A DNA stretch of 64,000 nt from Lepeophtheirus salmonis (taxonomy: Eukaryota; Arthropoda; Copepoda; Siphonostomatoida; Caligidae): positions 12,614,363 to 12,678,362 of the forward strand of contig NC_052135.2 of assembly GCF_016086655.4 (NCBI RefSeq), written 5' to 3'. Positions 1-11,839 of this stretch are shown here, piece after piece. The notes beneath the pieces are model-generated. The model had not been told where the DNA came from. It saw only the letters and a program-made list of their open reading frames with translations, and made no database searches. The number at the start of each line of letters is the position of its first letter. Position 1 is the stretch's first letter. The translations under genes and the position numbers were made by a program.

Positions 1-364
1 ACTAAAAAAATTAATATATGAATTTAAATTTAATTTTTCATTTTCTTCCCAAAAAATGAAAAATTTCTCTGAATAGCTATAATTTTTGAGCTTTTTCTTC
101 AAAAATGTAATATTTTGTGAACAGCTGTGGATTTTTGAAATTTTTTTTAGATTCAATTTTTTAAGAAACGCTATGGATTTTTTATTTTTTTTGTGACAGC
201 TGTAGAATTTGGAATTTTTTTCCAACAAATTTAATTTTTTGAGAAAAGCTGTGAAATATTTTTTAATTTTTGATTTTTTTTAAATGTCATATTTAAAACT
301 TAGTTTACAAATTGAAAAACCAAGCCCCCAAAATTGAAAATATATCATACTGCAGAATACCCTG
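1..364 (+). mobile_element. Family A non-autonomous element, right part
   Basis: This is the right-hand part of an AT-rich repeat cut by the window start. It has imperfect units built from phrases like AGCTGTGGATTTTTGAAATT followed by runs of T and A. It finishes with an 'accaagcccccaaaa' stretch, a short AT run and a degenerate terminus (ctgcagaataccctg). The same order of parts occurs in better-preserved copies such as 24713-25071, so the assignment rests on within-window comparison. It encodes no protein. The missing left end would carry CAGGGGCG. Confidence 0.65.
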
Positions 365-2210
365 TATAATGTCAGTGATCTTATTTGAACTAGTAAACGG
401 CTCCTTTAGTCGGAGTCATATAATTTTATTGAGTTTATTAGCTTTAAATCTTAGTGAATTAACATTCAAGATATGAGGTATGAAAACAGTCTCTTATCGT
501 TCGGCATTCAATCCATATTTATAATGATTTTTAAATAACCATAAAGTTTTATGGATCATATTTGCATCAAGATATTGAATTTACATCGTAGACATGTATA
601 ATGCAACTCAATATAATAATATAAAAAAAACACAATCAAAATTTTCGAATAAGGCAATATGTTTTATTACTTTGGCGCAGTACCTAGGTATATCATAAAT
701 TTAAAAAAATTAATAAAAAGTAAACGTACTTCTTAAGCATGTATAAATGTCATGGATACAATATTTGTCAGGTGATATGGTACACTTTAGATATTACCAT
801 TTTTGAAGTAATACAATTTAAAAAAATTATCAATAATTTGACTCTATGAAGATAAAATGTATTATTAAATACCCTTTTACTGAGAAAAAAATGAAGAAAA
901 ATCCCCCAAATAAAAATGTAAGGCTTTAGTTATTTTTCACAAGAAATATTTTTTTCTTTTACAATTACAAACATACAAGAAAATTAAATAAACCTTTGAA
1001 TACTCAAAATTAAATTTTAGTTTAGTATTTTTGGATTTTTTATTATTGGCTCGAATTTTTGTATATTTTCGGCTTGAAGAATAGTATTTTTAATATATTT
1101 AAAATATTAAAGATGTTGTCTTTAAATATTGGCAAAATAGGCTTCCGATTTTATCGTTAAAGACAGTTTTTTGAGTTCTAAGTGTAACAGAGTTGTTTTT
1201 GCAGTCTATAATTTGTGATCATTTAATTGCTACCAATAAAGTTTTTGTCCTATTTTTGGAGTGTTTCCTTGTATAAGCCCTTGGCATTTTCATACACTTG
1301 CGGCCTAACATAAAATAAAACAATAAAAAAATCCTGCATATTATCATTTTTATTTGAAGAGGGTGAAACCGTAAAAGTGAGTTTCAACCCAAACTTTTTC
1401 GCTATAAATAATTGTTATTAGAGTAGGAAAAATTTTATAAAGAATATTCCAGAAATAAAATTAAAACTTGATTAGATATATCTCCAGTCATCTGACTAAA
1501 AATTATAAAAAAATTATTATCAAACTTTCCTTTCCACAAAATCATTGCACACAAATCCCTGAGCAAATCCATTGTATAACAAAGGAAGTACTGTCCCTTG
1601 GACAAGATTGAACTTGATCAAACCAATTTAAGAATGATAGTTTCCGGAAAAATGGAGTATACGTTTTCACCCGACGTTCGAATTCACTCGGTTTTACCTT
1701 ATATAAAATATTTGTAGCATTCCTGGATTCAAGTGATGACTGAACTTATATTAAAATAATTCGATTAGATAATCATAATTTAATCATTTACATTTTTATG
1801 TCTTTCAGAATTGTTGTTTAATTCGGATAAATTAGTGCAACTCCTCTAATGTTTGTATGAGTCATCAAACAATATATATTTAAAAAGATATAAACTGTAC
1901 GATTTTTTTATCTATACCATCTATTGTTAAAATGCTTCCTCACACTATCATGGGTTGATAATATATTTTAATATTTTTCAAGTAATTAAAACCTTAACGG
2001 ATTGATCTATTTTGCACATCCATGTCAATTTCTCAGAAAACAAATTCAAGAGAAAAAAAAAAATTGATAAAATAACCAAGCCTATATATCGGATCTGTCG
2101 TAAAAAAAAATTGAAAATGAGATTTACCCTGTAAAATCTCGTTTAAGAGTATTCAAGCCTCAACTCATTATGGACAGGTTTCAAGTTATTCACCAATCAC
2201 ATTTAATAAA
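365..2210. other. Unassigned AT-rich stretch
   Basis: I see no gene or recognisable RNA here. One weak feature is a pair of inverted words, GGGTGAAACCGTA at 1361-1373 and the complement of GGGTGAAAACGTA at 1660-1672, about 300 bases apart. They could be ends of a short unidentified element but have no supporting target duplication. Confidence 0.4.
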
Positions 2211-2835
2211 CGAGATGTATTCAAAAAGTAAGGTGACTTTTCAAATTTTGCAGGCCAGGTACATTTAGTATGCTCGATTTTTTTTTATGTCAGTGCACTT
2301 GCGACGAATATATATTTAATATTTGAGCTATATAATATATTTAGTTTGTTTGTGAGAGGCACAACGGCTAGAAGTATTTTGCGTGCTAGTCGATTTTTGG
2401 TATTGAAAAACATTTCTCAAAGAATTTGCATCAAATTTGATGTAAAAATGAAATTAAGTGCTGTAAAACACTTGAAATGTTGACAAAGGCATACGGTGGT
2501 GACATTGTTCTGATTAAAAAAATATTTACAAGTAGTAAACCCACTTCCAAGATATCCACCATATTCACTGGATTTGGCCCCAGTTGAGTTTTCTTCTTTC
2601 CAAACCTGAAGAGACCTATGAAAGGACGGAGATTTGCAATGATTTATGAGATAGAGACTGCATCGCTGGAAAGGCTCAAGGACATACCGAAAAGTACCAA
2701 TGAGAAGTGTTTCTAGGACTGGAATTAGCGTTGGTACTGTATCTGAGGGGGATTACATTGAGGGGAAATATTAATGAATAAAAAATTATTTTTTCCTAAA
2801 AATACTAAGTAATCTTACTTTTTGAACACACCTCG
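2211..2835 (+). mobile_element. Mariner element, internally deleted, with inverted ends
   Basis: The element has clear terminal inverted repeats: CGAGATGTATTCAAAAAGTA at 2211-2230, and on the opposite strand CGAGGTGTGTTCAAAAAGTA ending at 2835. A TA follows the right end, as expected for mariner insertion; the matching left dinucleotide now reads AA. At 625 bases it is about half the usual 1.3 kb of a mariner. The missing part lies between the DNA-binding and C-terminal portions of the transposase. It cannot make transposase but might once have been mobilised in trans. Confidence 0.85.
2405..2770 (+). pseudogene. Mariner transposase remnant (N- and C-terminal pieces)
   Basis: Mariner transposases cut and paste their own element at TA sites in the nucleus. 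The first piece reads like the N-terminal helix-turn-helix region (around CIKFDV, then KTLEMLTKAYGGDIV across a frameshift, about 2427-2510). After a deletion the second piece matches the mariner C-terminus, with phrases such as LKRPMKGRRFA, IPKSTNEKCF and EGDY at about 2600-2765. The first two catalytic aspartates are absent, and stops and frameshifts interrupt it. No start codon is evident. The family call is secure and the subfamily is not. Confidence 0.8.
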
Positions 2836-2837
2836 TA

Positions 2838-3274
2838 TTGTCTGGGTTATAGAGGTGAGGATCTGTGGTACTTGTCATACCTGTAATGATTATAAGATAT
2901 AAGGACTCCGTACATTCTTGATATTATTTATAAAATGACACATTTTTTCTATTGAAAAAAAGTTATAAACGAAATTTTTTATCATATATCGACAACAAAA
3001 AAGGTCCTCTATCCTATCTTTGGTTGCTGTAAAAACGGCCCTTTCCAGATCCAACACTTTAGAGTAAAATTAGGAGCCTCATACGAAATTATTTTCTGAA
3101 AAACAAAACTAAATATCAAATTAAATTCAAATTTAAAAAAGAACAAAAATAATTCAACACATTTGTCTTTCCTCCCCAGGCCCACGGTAGATAAAACAGT
3201 CTCTCTCAATATATCTTATCGCAAAAAAAAAAATATTATACATTTTTTAAATTATGTATTTATATACCTATGTA
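2838..3274. other. AT-rich spacer
   Basis: No gene, RNA or repeat boundary recognised between the mariner and the family B element. It contains A-rich and T-rich runs only. Confidence 0.4.
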
Positions 3275-3283
3275 CTTAAAATA

Positions 3284-4067
3284 TGTGATGGGACGATTTA
3301 AAAAAAATCCCGATGTCTATTCGATTTTATTTGGGTATAATGGGATTCTATCATATTTTAAGTAATAGTTAAAAAATACCATTTTGCTATTAGCGACATC
3401 CACAAGATTATATTTTATTTTATATATATATTTAGGCTTGGTTGAAATTGAAATTTTGTGGAAAAAAATTTGAAATATTACATTTTTGAAAAAAAAAATT
3501 GAAATATTAAATATAAAAAAAAAATTCAAATATATCATTTTATATTTAAATTTTTTTCAAAAATTAACCACTATTCATAAAAAATTAATTTTTTTGGAAA
3601 AAAATCTCGAAAACTCATGACCATTCTTAAAAAATTAAATTTTGTGCAGAAAAATCCCGAAAATCTACAATTGTTAACAAAAACAATAACAATTGGAAAA
3701 AAAGTTCCAAAATCTTTAGTTATTCTGAAAAAAAAAAATAATTGAAAACTTAAATTTCTCAAATAAAATTTCTTAAAAAAAAATTCAATATTAAATTTTT
3801 TAAGAGAAAAATTAGAAAATATTTAGTTATTCAAAGAAAGTTAAATTTCAAATATTAAATTTTATGAAAGAAAAATTACAAATATTAAATTTTCTTTTAA
3901 AAAGCAAAAATTTTGGAGAAGCTAATTTTTTTACCTTGAAAAGTAATAAAAAGTTAAATAGTATTAATATATAAGAATGGGAATCTCAAATTAAACATTG
4001 TTTTTCCGATTCCAGAAAAAACACTCGATTATCTGATCCCAGATTCCGATTAATCGTCTCATTACTA
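3284..4067. mobile_element. Family B hAT-like element (B1) containing an A element
   Basis: The left end reads TGTGATGGGACGATT and the right end is its inverse (CGATTAATCGTCTCATTACTA), the terminal signature of family B. The flanks carry the same 9 bases, CTTAAAATA, at 3275-3283 and 4068-4076, a target duplication of 8 or 9 bp. Next to each end lie words such as 'ccgatgtctattcg' and 'gattccgattaatcg'. The middle holds a family A copy on the opposite strand. No coding capacity is seen, so it would depend on an outside transposase. hAT-like assignment comes from duplication length and end sequence. Confidence 0.85.
3391..3935 (-). mobile_element. Family A copy nested in B1
   Basis: It begins with TAGCGACATCCACAAGATTA, a mutated form of the family A terminus CAGGGGCGTCCACAGGATTA. 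An AT run, 'aggcttggtt', and imperfect tandem AT-rich units follow. The junction word just outside is ATTTTGCTAT (3381-3390), identical to the junction of the A copy in B4. The far end is eroded, so the end coordinate is approximate. Confidence 0.75.
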
Positions 4068-4077
4068 CTTAAAATAC

Positions 4078-4110
4078 TCTAGTACAATTATTTTTAATAA
4101 TTGTACTAGA
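4078..4110. repeat. Perfect 15-bp hairpin beside B1
   Basis: Arms at 4078-4092 and 4096-4110 (TCTAGTACAATTATT and its exact complement) are separated by three T. It starts two bases after the right target duplication of B1. No gene is adjacent, so a terminator role is not supported. Confidence 0.8.
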
Positions 4111-5207
4111 TCAACGTGAGTTCTTGATTTTACTTTGAAACTATATGCTTTCTCTCATAACTCCAATGAATGAAAATCGCAATGTACAATTAGACCAGAA
4201 TTAACACATATTTTTTTAATTATATAGACTATTTTACAAACTGAGCAGATGAAATTTAGCATAACATTTGAATCAAAGAAATATTGTCTAGTATTTTGGA
4301 AAACACAAAAAGAAAGCTGATAAAAATTTGTTGAAGAAGTCGTAAAGAGAGAAATTGGATGCAATCTACTTCTGAAAAAAAAAATATCATCAAAAGTTTA
4401 TAGAATTTATTTCCTTTAATATTGGAAATATATATTTTGAGAGTTGAGATCAGACATGAGTACTCCATTTGTATTTTATTACTTGTGACTTGAATTAAAC
4501 TAACCTTTATTTTTTAGAGACTTGTCTTGGAATTGAGATTTTAATATCATCAAAATATTAAGTTTCCAAAAAAACTAAAAACTTGTGACTTGAGGGTTAT
4601 GACTTGAAACTAATTAAAGTCGTCATAAGCTTGAACCTTACAAAAGTAATAACATGAGACTGTTAAATGGTCATATGATTCAATATCTGCTTAAATCACA
4701 TTATAGAAAGTATACCCAAATTATAGGACTCAAGCCATAATTATCAAAGTTTATTAACCTCCCAAAGTTTGTTTGTTTCTTTCAACCAATAAAGAGCTTG
4801 ATAAAAATAAATTGAAATGCACCTTCTATTACGCCTTTTGAAATTATTTAATTTTGAAATATTTGATCAAAATGTACATAAATATAGGTTGTATATTTGT
4901 TACAACATGAACCATAAACCCGTCTTGAAAAGAAGTGTGAATAAATAATAATTAGATTTAATTGGTTCATTGTTTTGAAATAATTTATTTAAGAAGAGCT
5001 CCCTAATTGGTAAGTGTTAATAGTTTATATACCTACCTGGCTATAGTTATTTTGTTAAATGATCAAGATGATAAAAATTATAATTTTTTATTTTCCTATG
5101 AAAATATAACAAGAGTCCAAAGGAAGTCATGAGTTCTCCTTTAGAGCCAAGTTGATTCTAATCTAGACATGCAATGTTTCTGTTTTAGCTGTGACATATT
5201 ACATATT
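4111..5207. other. Unassigned stretch with repeated words
   Basis: No gene recognised. The 13-base word ACTTGTGACTTGA occurs at 4481-4493 and 4581-4593, in a stretch with several variants of 'gacttga'. This resembles the interior wording of family D, but no ends are visible. Confidence 0.35.
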
Positions 5208-5209
5208 TA

Positions 5210-6387
5210 CAGGTCAGGGCAGCAAACCGTGGACTCGAGAGATGGATTTAGAAAGACATCAATAATTTTATATTTTCAACGATAGGCAAAAAAACAATGT
5301 TAAGAAAACATGTAGACAAGGTTTTTGCTAATTTTTTTCCCACTCCATATGGTCACTCTCATTATCAATCAGAGCCTTTACACGTTGCCTGAAGGCAGTA
5401 GTTGATGACAAACTCCTCTGACAAGTTGTCCCATGCAGCCACTTTGGAGGACTTCAGTGAGTCCATATTTGGGTGTGAGGTCCTGTTTGTTCCCTATTCA
5501 AAGTGTTCCTTATAGAAAAGTCAAGTGGGTTCAAATCTGGTGAGGAAGGGGGTCATATTTCTTTGGACCAGAATCGAACCATGTTATCTTCACAGAACTT
5601 TTGGCATTTGGGGTACGTGTGAGAGGTGGCGCCGTCCTGAGTACACACCTAGTTACCCTCCGGGTGGTTGGTTTTCAGCCATGGCAAGATGGTGTACCTA
5701 AGCACCTAAAAATAGGTATCCTGGCCAATTTTATCTCCAGTCTTGAAAAAGAAGGGGGTATCTTCTTTCCATCAGAGGCAACAACACCGAGGACATCTTA
5801 TTTGGGCCGGATATTTGGTGTGGTAAACCCTTAGACCTTTACTTTTGTTTCCGCAAGACAGAGGTCGTTCTGTCGGTTTTGGAATTGATCAACTGTGAAA
5901 ATCTTCTTGTCCGAGTGAAATAAATTGATCCCAAGTTGTACTTTATAGCCTTCCTGGTGGTCCTAGGAACCACAGAGGAGTCGTTGGTGAGGCGATTCAT
6001 CGACTTAATGGGATCTTCCCTTATATTCTTCTCCAAACTTACGAAGAATTTCGTATCCCTCTTTAAATTGTGCCTTCCTCTTCCTGACATTCTGGAGAGG
6101 TCTTCTCCATTTTTTTTCATCTTGGCCAACTTAAAAACCAGGCTCCTAGAACACTTAGCAATGTATGTAATATTCATCACATTAACTACAGTATCTAGGA
6201 GATCTGAGATGTGCTGCCTTTTTGTTTATTGCTCGCTCATGATGATGAAATGACTAAATGATTAGAATAGTTTGTTTACGTAGAAAGCACGACGGAAACA
6301 AAATATCCAAAAATCATCACTTAATCTTTTCATAGTAATGAGAATAGAAACATTAATTAACAGTCCACGTTTTGCTGTCCTACCCTA
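5210..6387 (-). mobile_element. Near full-length mariner element
   Basis: Inverted ends share AGGGCAGCAAACCGTGGACT on the left and AGGACAGCAAAACGTGGACT on the right (read inward). A TA dinucleotide flanks each end (5208-5209 and 6388-6389), the mariner target duplication. The length, 1,178 bases, is close to the family norm. A second, internally deleted copy lies at 19296-19739 with the same ends. The transposase inside reads on the minus strand and is broken. Confidence 0.92.
5300..6240 (-). pseudogene. Mariner transposase pseudogene
   Basis: The product would catalyse DNA cut-and-paste at TA sites. The start is the ATG at 6240-6238 (MSEQ), followed at codon 5 by a TAA stop. The DNA-binding half includes IAKCSRSLVFKLAKMKKNGE and SGRGRHNLKRDTK. 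Catalytic motifs appear in shifted frames: a first-aspartate region like FHSDKKIF near 5920, a second-aspartate region like QDGATSHTYPKCQKF near 5600-5640, and a third-aspartate region like SSPDLNPLDF near 5530. The spacing between second and third is roughly 32-34 residues, fitting a DD34D-type mariner. Several frameshifts and stops mean it is inactive. Confidence 0.88.
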
Positions 6388-6389
6388 TA

Positions 6390-8482
6390 TATGTCCTCGA
6401 CGTACTGATAATATTGCCATTTACTTCAATGAGCCCGTTTTTGTAAGCACTGTTTACATAAACGAGGAGCCAGAAAAAACAAGTTGTTTTTCATTTCTTA
6501 ATTTATTTTTGAGAATTATGTCGTGTAAACCCATAAATTCTACAGATAAAAAATGGCTGTAAAATATCAAAAGCAACAACTTTTGTGTAATTGTTTTTTT
6601 AGTTGTTTTCTTTCTTCAAAGTAATAAATGAACTCAAAAAGGATTGCATAATTGTTTAACCGAGTGGACATTGTTTGGCCCTCTGGCTTAAGTGTTTATT
6701 TTAACATTCTTGTTATTATTGTGTGTTGGTATCAGATAAATTAACAATAAATTATCATCCATCTTATTAATGCTTTGGCGCCATGAAGAAGAAACAATTT
6801 TAAAGCGTCCTAAATCAGTTGCTAATTAAAAAATGTTGTCATTCTTTGCTACTGTTGGAGTATTCCAAACCTATAAAAAAAGTCGATTCATTGTTGTATT
6901 AGACTCGTGAAGGATGAACGGAAAAAAATATGAACGGTGTTCATTTTCACATTCAATTTCTTAATGCCTATAAGGGGTCGCTTTTGACTATTTTTTCCGA
7001 ATATTACTACTTTTATGGGTATAATTACAATTAGTATCTTTGATGGCGGCTAAAATATAATTTTATATGTACTTTCAAAAATTATAGATCTGACTTATTG
7101 TGTACAATTTTCAATTACTTTGTAAATTGATTACTTTCTACGAAATTTCTAACTACAGTATTTGTAATTTATTGACCAGTTGTCATAGAGGGATCATTTT
7201 TATTGTCCAAGTTGGACGGAGAAGCTTACATTTGGCTGAAGAGATCATTTGCAGACATCATAAGATGAATAAATTTAATAAACACAGTTATAAAAATTGG
7301 CTAAAGTTAATGGTAGTTCAATGGAAGGGGATATGAACTAATTAAGATTGGAAGACGCTCATATTTATTCACTGAAATGGCCACAAAAATAGAAGATTAA
7401 CAGATCTGTAATTATGGCGTCTATGTACATAAGGATTAATTTTGCATAATGCTTCTAAAATTGATCTAAAGTTAAAAAAAAAACCATTTGAGTAAATTGG
7501 ACATCATTTTTGGCAGTATATTAGAGCCCTTTACATTTCAGGACTCCTGTGATTGCCTGTTTTGATTTAGTAAGCTACACCTTTGAAGCTCATTTGTATG
7601 TATTGGGAAACAAAAAGGCTTTATATATTATTGAAAATTTTGTAGGTTGAACTTTTTATACTAGATAAATATTAAAGGAATAGATATATAATTCAAAAAT
7701 GAACGATTAAAGGGAAAGAGGGTGAGCGGATACAAGCCTGCTCAGATGATGTCACGACGTTGTTTTCAGACATTTCTTCTCAAGACGTATGCAATTTTTT
7801 CTTCCCTTCACAGAATTCACATTCTTAATTCAATTAAAATGGATAATTTATAGAGGTTGCTGAGTTAGTTATAGACTAGTGTTCAAGTATATTATACTCG
7901 ACACCTCTAGTGGACAAAAAGGTAGTTGCGTAGCCAACTACCTTTTTGGACAAATATTGATTTAATGGTCTTTGTTTCATGACTTGGCTTATAGGTTTTG
8001 ACTACTCTGTCTGTATTTATATATTGTAGGGATATTCACAACTTAATAAGACATAATTTAAGTTAAAGAAATCACTTTTCAAGACACTGTCAAGAGGTAA
8101 TAGTCGATACATCAACAGTATGTATTAATCGTGAGATATCGCTCACATAAGACATCGAGCGAAAAACGCTCATAACTTTTTACTTAAGCTAATATGAAAC
8201 TATTCGTTTATTGAAAATGAAATAATATTACTTTTATACGCAATTTTTTTTCGGCAACTTCATAATTGAGGCGTATACATGTCTTGAGTCAAAATTAACA
8301 ACAATTTATTTAAATGTTATTATAATGATGGAAAGAAAGGTGGTGGGAAAGTGGTTTTGCAGAATTGGTCGATTTGAAATTTTAGCCCTTATTTTTATAA
8401 ATACTTTACTACTATTAATTATATCATTTACAATCAAGAATAACTCAATTTTAGAGCCCCAACACAGGTAAGAGGTCTAGGA
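6390..8482. other. Unassigned stretch
   Basis: No gene could be named here. Around 7705-7800 and 7190-7330 the base composition is less AT-biased, but no open frame with recognisable motifs or convincing splice signals is seen. A strong hairpin at 7915-7948 is listed separately. Confidence 0.35.
7915..7948. repeat. Perfect 14-bp hairpin with 6-base loop
   Basis: CAAAAAGGTAGTTG at 7915-7928 pairs with its exact complement at 7935-7948 around the loop CGTAGC. TGGACAAA occurs on both sides of the structure. No gene end lies next to it. It could be the tip of a foldback element or a small RNA hairpin, and the sequence alone does not decide. Confidence 0.8.
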
Positions 8483-8627
8483 CAGTGATTCTCATACTTA
8501 TTTTCGTGTGTACCACCCTGGATGGATAATATCAAAATCTCAATTTACCACCATTAGATCCAAACTCAATAAACAATCCTCCACGTATCAATAGAGAAGC
8601 TTGGGCACCATAGTTTGACAACCACTG
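8483..8627. mobile_element. Short hAT-like element (CAGTGATTCTCA ends)
   Basis: The left end CAGTGATTCTCATACTT and, read inward from the right, CAGTGGTTGTCAAACTA are imperfect inverted repeats. They resemble the widespread hAT (Charlie-type) terminus CAGTGGTTCTCAAACTT. The interior carries 'gtgtaccacc' near the left and 'gggcacca' near the right, also usual for such ends. The flanking 8-mers do not match well, so the duplication has decayed or the boundaries are shifted. Non-coding. Confidence 0.7.
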
Positions 8628-9666
8628 AACTATAGAAAACTTGTTAAAATGATAGTCAATAATGTATATATTATATTTTGTAATCATTTAAATTCAACGC
8701 CTCGATAAAGGATGAAAATAATGTTGGTAAATCATCCAAAACATTGCAACAGTCTTAGACTTTAAGTTCCTTGGAGCAGGAATGACTCTAACCCATTGGA
8801 CATCCTAGTTAAGACCGCTGGGAATTTAATGAATTTTTTTGTTAAATGAGAGACAAAAATAAATCATCAAAGAATAGTCAATAATTGTTCTTGTGTTTTT
8901 GAAGTGTGTATTTATTTATTTTGATATGTGTTATCAGGAGCAGGGGGTCGACTTGATAAAATTTTAAAGACATGACATTTTTTTTTTTTAATTTCAAATT
9001 TTCTTTTCTTGGAATAGGTCATTTGTTAAAATTTAGGGTCAACCCACTTCTTTTTTTTTTCTCAAAAAAAAAAAAAAAAAAAAATAAGGACCCTTTCCCC
9101 AAAAAAACGTTTGAGACTAAAGCTTATGACATGTTGCATGCAAGTGGAGTAGTGATAGGTTGATTACTTTAATTACTCTCAAAGACCCATATAACAATAA
9201 CACAATACACTTTTGTTACGATATATTATGTAATATTATCCTGGAACGTGTATTTTTTAAATCAACAGATTTAACAAAAGAGACTCCACGAAATGAGGCA
9301 AAATACCGGTTAAAATAATAATGAATAGGGTGTTATGGTCATCCTTGGTTTTGATGATATTGACTTGACACATTGTTATCGCTTTGCATGTGTTTTCTAT
9401 GATTTAGTCCCAAAATGACTTAAAATTGGTCAACAAATTGTCCTTGTTGGTTCTGAAAACTTTATTGGCATTTTTCTCAACTATTTCTTGTAGGAAATGA
9501 TATAGAGCAAAGAAAGTGGTCAACTAATTGTGTTTCAATAGTCTTTAAATTAATTGTATAATCAGGCGCTCTATTCTATTGGAAGCAAACATCTTGGTTT
9601 CATAAGGCTCAATGGGCCAATAGAACTACATTAGTCTTTAAATACTCAATATATACCTCAAAATTG
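8628..9666. other. Unassigned stretch
   Basis: No gene or complete repeat recognised. It contains a 21-base A run at 9064-9084. The rest is ordinary AT-rich sequence. Confidence 0.35.
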
Positions 9667-9674
9667 GTTTTCAC

Positions 9675-10215
9675 TAGTGATGGGACGATTAATTAAAATC
9701 GTAGAATCGGGTGTTTTTTCTGGAATCGGCTAATAATACTTAATTTGCAATTATTAAATATTAAATTTTCCAAAAAAAAATTATTCTCTCTGAATAACTA
9801 TGTATTTTTGAAAAAAATGTATATTATATATTTTTGTGTATATAATACTTTTTAATAAAATTTTTTGATTTTTTCTTTCCATTTTTTTTTTTTTCTGAGC
9901 AACTGGGGATTTTGGAAATTTTTTACCTAAAAAATTCAATTTTTATGAGTAACTGTCAGTTTTGGAAATTTTTGAAAAAAAAAATATATCAAATCGTATA
10001 TTTGGAATTGTTTTTTACAAAAAATTTAGTATTTGAATTATTTTTCAATTTTTTTTTTTCCCAAAAAAATCCAAAAACCCAGCCCTTTTATAATATAACC
10101 CTGTGGACAACCCAGATAGCAAAATGTTAATGTTTTTGAACTATCATTTAAAATATTGAAGATTCGGAATTTTTATTAGAATCGCATTGGGATTTTTTTA
10201 ATTCGTCCATTCACT
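9675..10215. mobile_element. Family B element (B2) containing an A element
   Basis: The left end is TAGTGATGGGACGATTAA and the right end is the inverse (attcgtccattcacta). Flanking 8-mers are GTTTTCAC (9667-9674) and ATTTTCAC (10216-10223), seven of eight identical, giving an 8-bp target duplication. Just inside the ends are 'gtagaatcgggtg' and 'gaatcgcattggg', the family B subterminal wording. The core is a family A copy on the plus strand. No protein is encoded. Confidence 0.88.
9755..10114 (+). mobile_element. Family A copy nested in B2
   Basis: AT-rich tandem units run to 'aaacccagcccttttataatataaccctgtggacaaccca', a slightly mutated right terminus of family A. The adjoining host sequence is GATAGCAAAAT (10115-10125), the reverse complement of the junction word in B1 and B4. 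This shows the same insertion point inside family B. The left boundary is approximate. Confidence 0.75.
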
Positions 10216-10223
10216 AATTTTCA

Positions 10224-10800
10224 CATATTAGAATCCAATGTTCGTCGAGCATCATGATATCATTTATTAATCTCTCAGTTTCCACTATCACTTCTCACTT
10301 TCGTTTGAGAAAGGATTGAACACACTTTTTGTGGTGATATTTGTCATTAAAAATCAAGGAACTAAATTTGAAATTCCACCTATGGTCATGAGTAAACCCT
10401 GCCTTGGACTATGTTACCTCTTCCAAAATGGGTACGGCTTAGGATATATATAAAAAAATAGCTATTTAATAAGATCAAGATAAGAATGAATTTAAAATTA
10501 CTTATTTTTATGTCATGATTTCCATATTTAGCCATGATAGCATGTCTAAATAAATCCGATTAATAGAATCAGCACAAAAAAAAAGTATAATTATTAAGAG
10601 TCTAATAATTAAAATAGAGGCTCTACTTAAATGTTTGAAGGTTAAAAACCTAACTATCATTATCGCTATTTTAATATAAGTAAAAATTGCTACTAAGCTT
10701 TTTGTTATTTGAAAATGAAACACAACTTATTTCTTCTTTTTTCTCATTTGAAATATCCGGAACTGCAAAAACAATTTTTTTGTTATTTAATTAAATATGA
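10224..10800. other. Unassigned stretch
   Basis: Nothing recognised. It is simple AT-rich sequence between B2 and a complete family A element. Confidence 0.35.
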
Positions 10801-10805
10801 TGTTT

Positions 10806-11309
10806 CAGGGGCTTCCTCAGGATTATTATTATGATTATTTTTTTTTTTTTGAGGGGGGCTTGGTTTTTGGAAATTATTTTTTAAATTCAAAAATCCTATT
10901 TACAAAAAATTTCAAAAGGATATACTTATTACCAGACAATTAAATTTTTAGGAAAAAAATAAAAGTAATAGCTATTCAGAAAAAAAAAAATTTTTTATTT
11001 AAAAAGTTAAATTTCAAATATTTAATTTTTTGGAAATTAATTTAAAAAACCCATAGTTACTCATAGAAACATAAATTGTTTTGAAAGAAATTTGAAAAAT
11101 TAATTTTTTTTTTGGTCAAAAATTAAAAAAATAAATGGAAATAAATTTAAAAAATTAAATCTATTGCTTTTCTTATAAACTAATTTTTTAAGAAAAACTA
11201 AATTAAATTTAAAATATTGAAATTTTTGAGAAAAAATCATATACTAAATTTTCAAATAAAAAGCAAAAATTCCTTAATTCCCTCCAACCCTCCCCTGCAG
11301 ACGCCTCTG
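10806..11309 (-). mobile_element. Complete family A element with TGTTT duplication
   Basis: This is one of the best-bounded family A copies. It starts CAGGGGCTTCCTCAGGA and ends CCTGCAGACGCCTCTG, an imperfect inverted pair. The 5 bases TGTTT occur immediately outside on both sides (10801-10805 and 11310-11314), a perfect 5-bp target duplication. Inside, 'ggggggcttggttttt' is followed by repeated AT-rich units (aaaaatccatagttactcat and similar), then 'ccttaattccctccaaccctcc'. A 5-bp duplication with CAGGGG ends fits a hAT5-type element, which is inference. Confidence 0.88.
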
Positions 11310-11654
11310 TGTTTTGACCAAATAATATAGCAATGGCGTCGTTTCCAAATAATCTCTACATGTACATCCATACAAAATTGTTTTTTTTTCTTTCAAAACT
11401 GGAATTCATTTTTTCAAAACATAGGTAAATGGTTGGTCTGTGTCCATTCTTTTTTAATTAGCATAAATATTTTGGCTTTACGTATAAAATACTGCTTTAG
11501 AAGTAGTTAATTGATTAGTAGGGAAAACTTGTATAGTCAAAACACGAGAAATACAATGTAGGTCTGTTAGGTAGTTTTATTGTAGAATTTTCCTTTTTTA
11601 TGAAGTAATCCTTGACTTATGATACAATTGATGATTTCAGGAAAAAGGAGGTTG

Positions 11655-11839
11655 CTTTGTTAGATATGGAGTAATATTTAAAAAATTCATAGCTATTCAC
11701 AGAAAATAAAAAAAATTGGAAGAACATTTGAAAAATTAAATGAAATTTTTTGAAATATTAAATTTTCTAGTACAAATCTGAAATTCCTTAATTTGGGGGA
11801 CCATCAACCCCTCCAGATCACCTCCTGCGGACGCTCCTG
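11655..11839 (-). mobile_element. Family A fragment
   Basis: The right part of an A copy: AT-rich units, 'ccttaatttgggggaccatcaacccctccag', and the terminus CCTGCGGACGCTCCTG. The left terminus is missing, so no duplication can be tested. Confidence 0.7.

Noticed and set aside
5936..6253. 105-codon plus-strand frame
   Set aside because: Antisense of the mariner DNA-binding domain (minus strand), so not an independent gene.
7915..7948. Intrinsic transcription terminator
   Set aside because: The context is eukaryotic, no gene ends here, and the stem is not followed by a T run outside its own arm.
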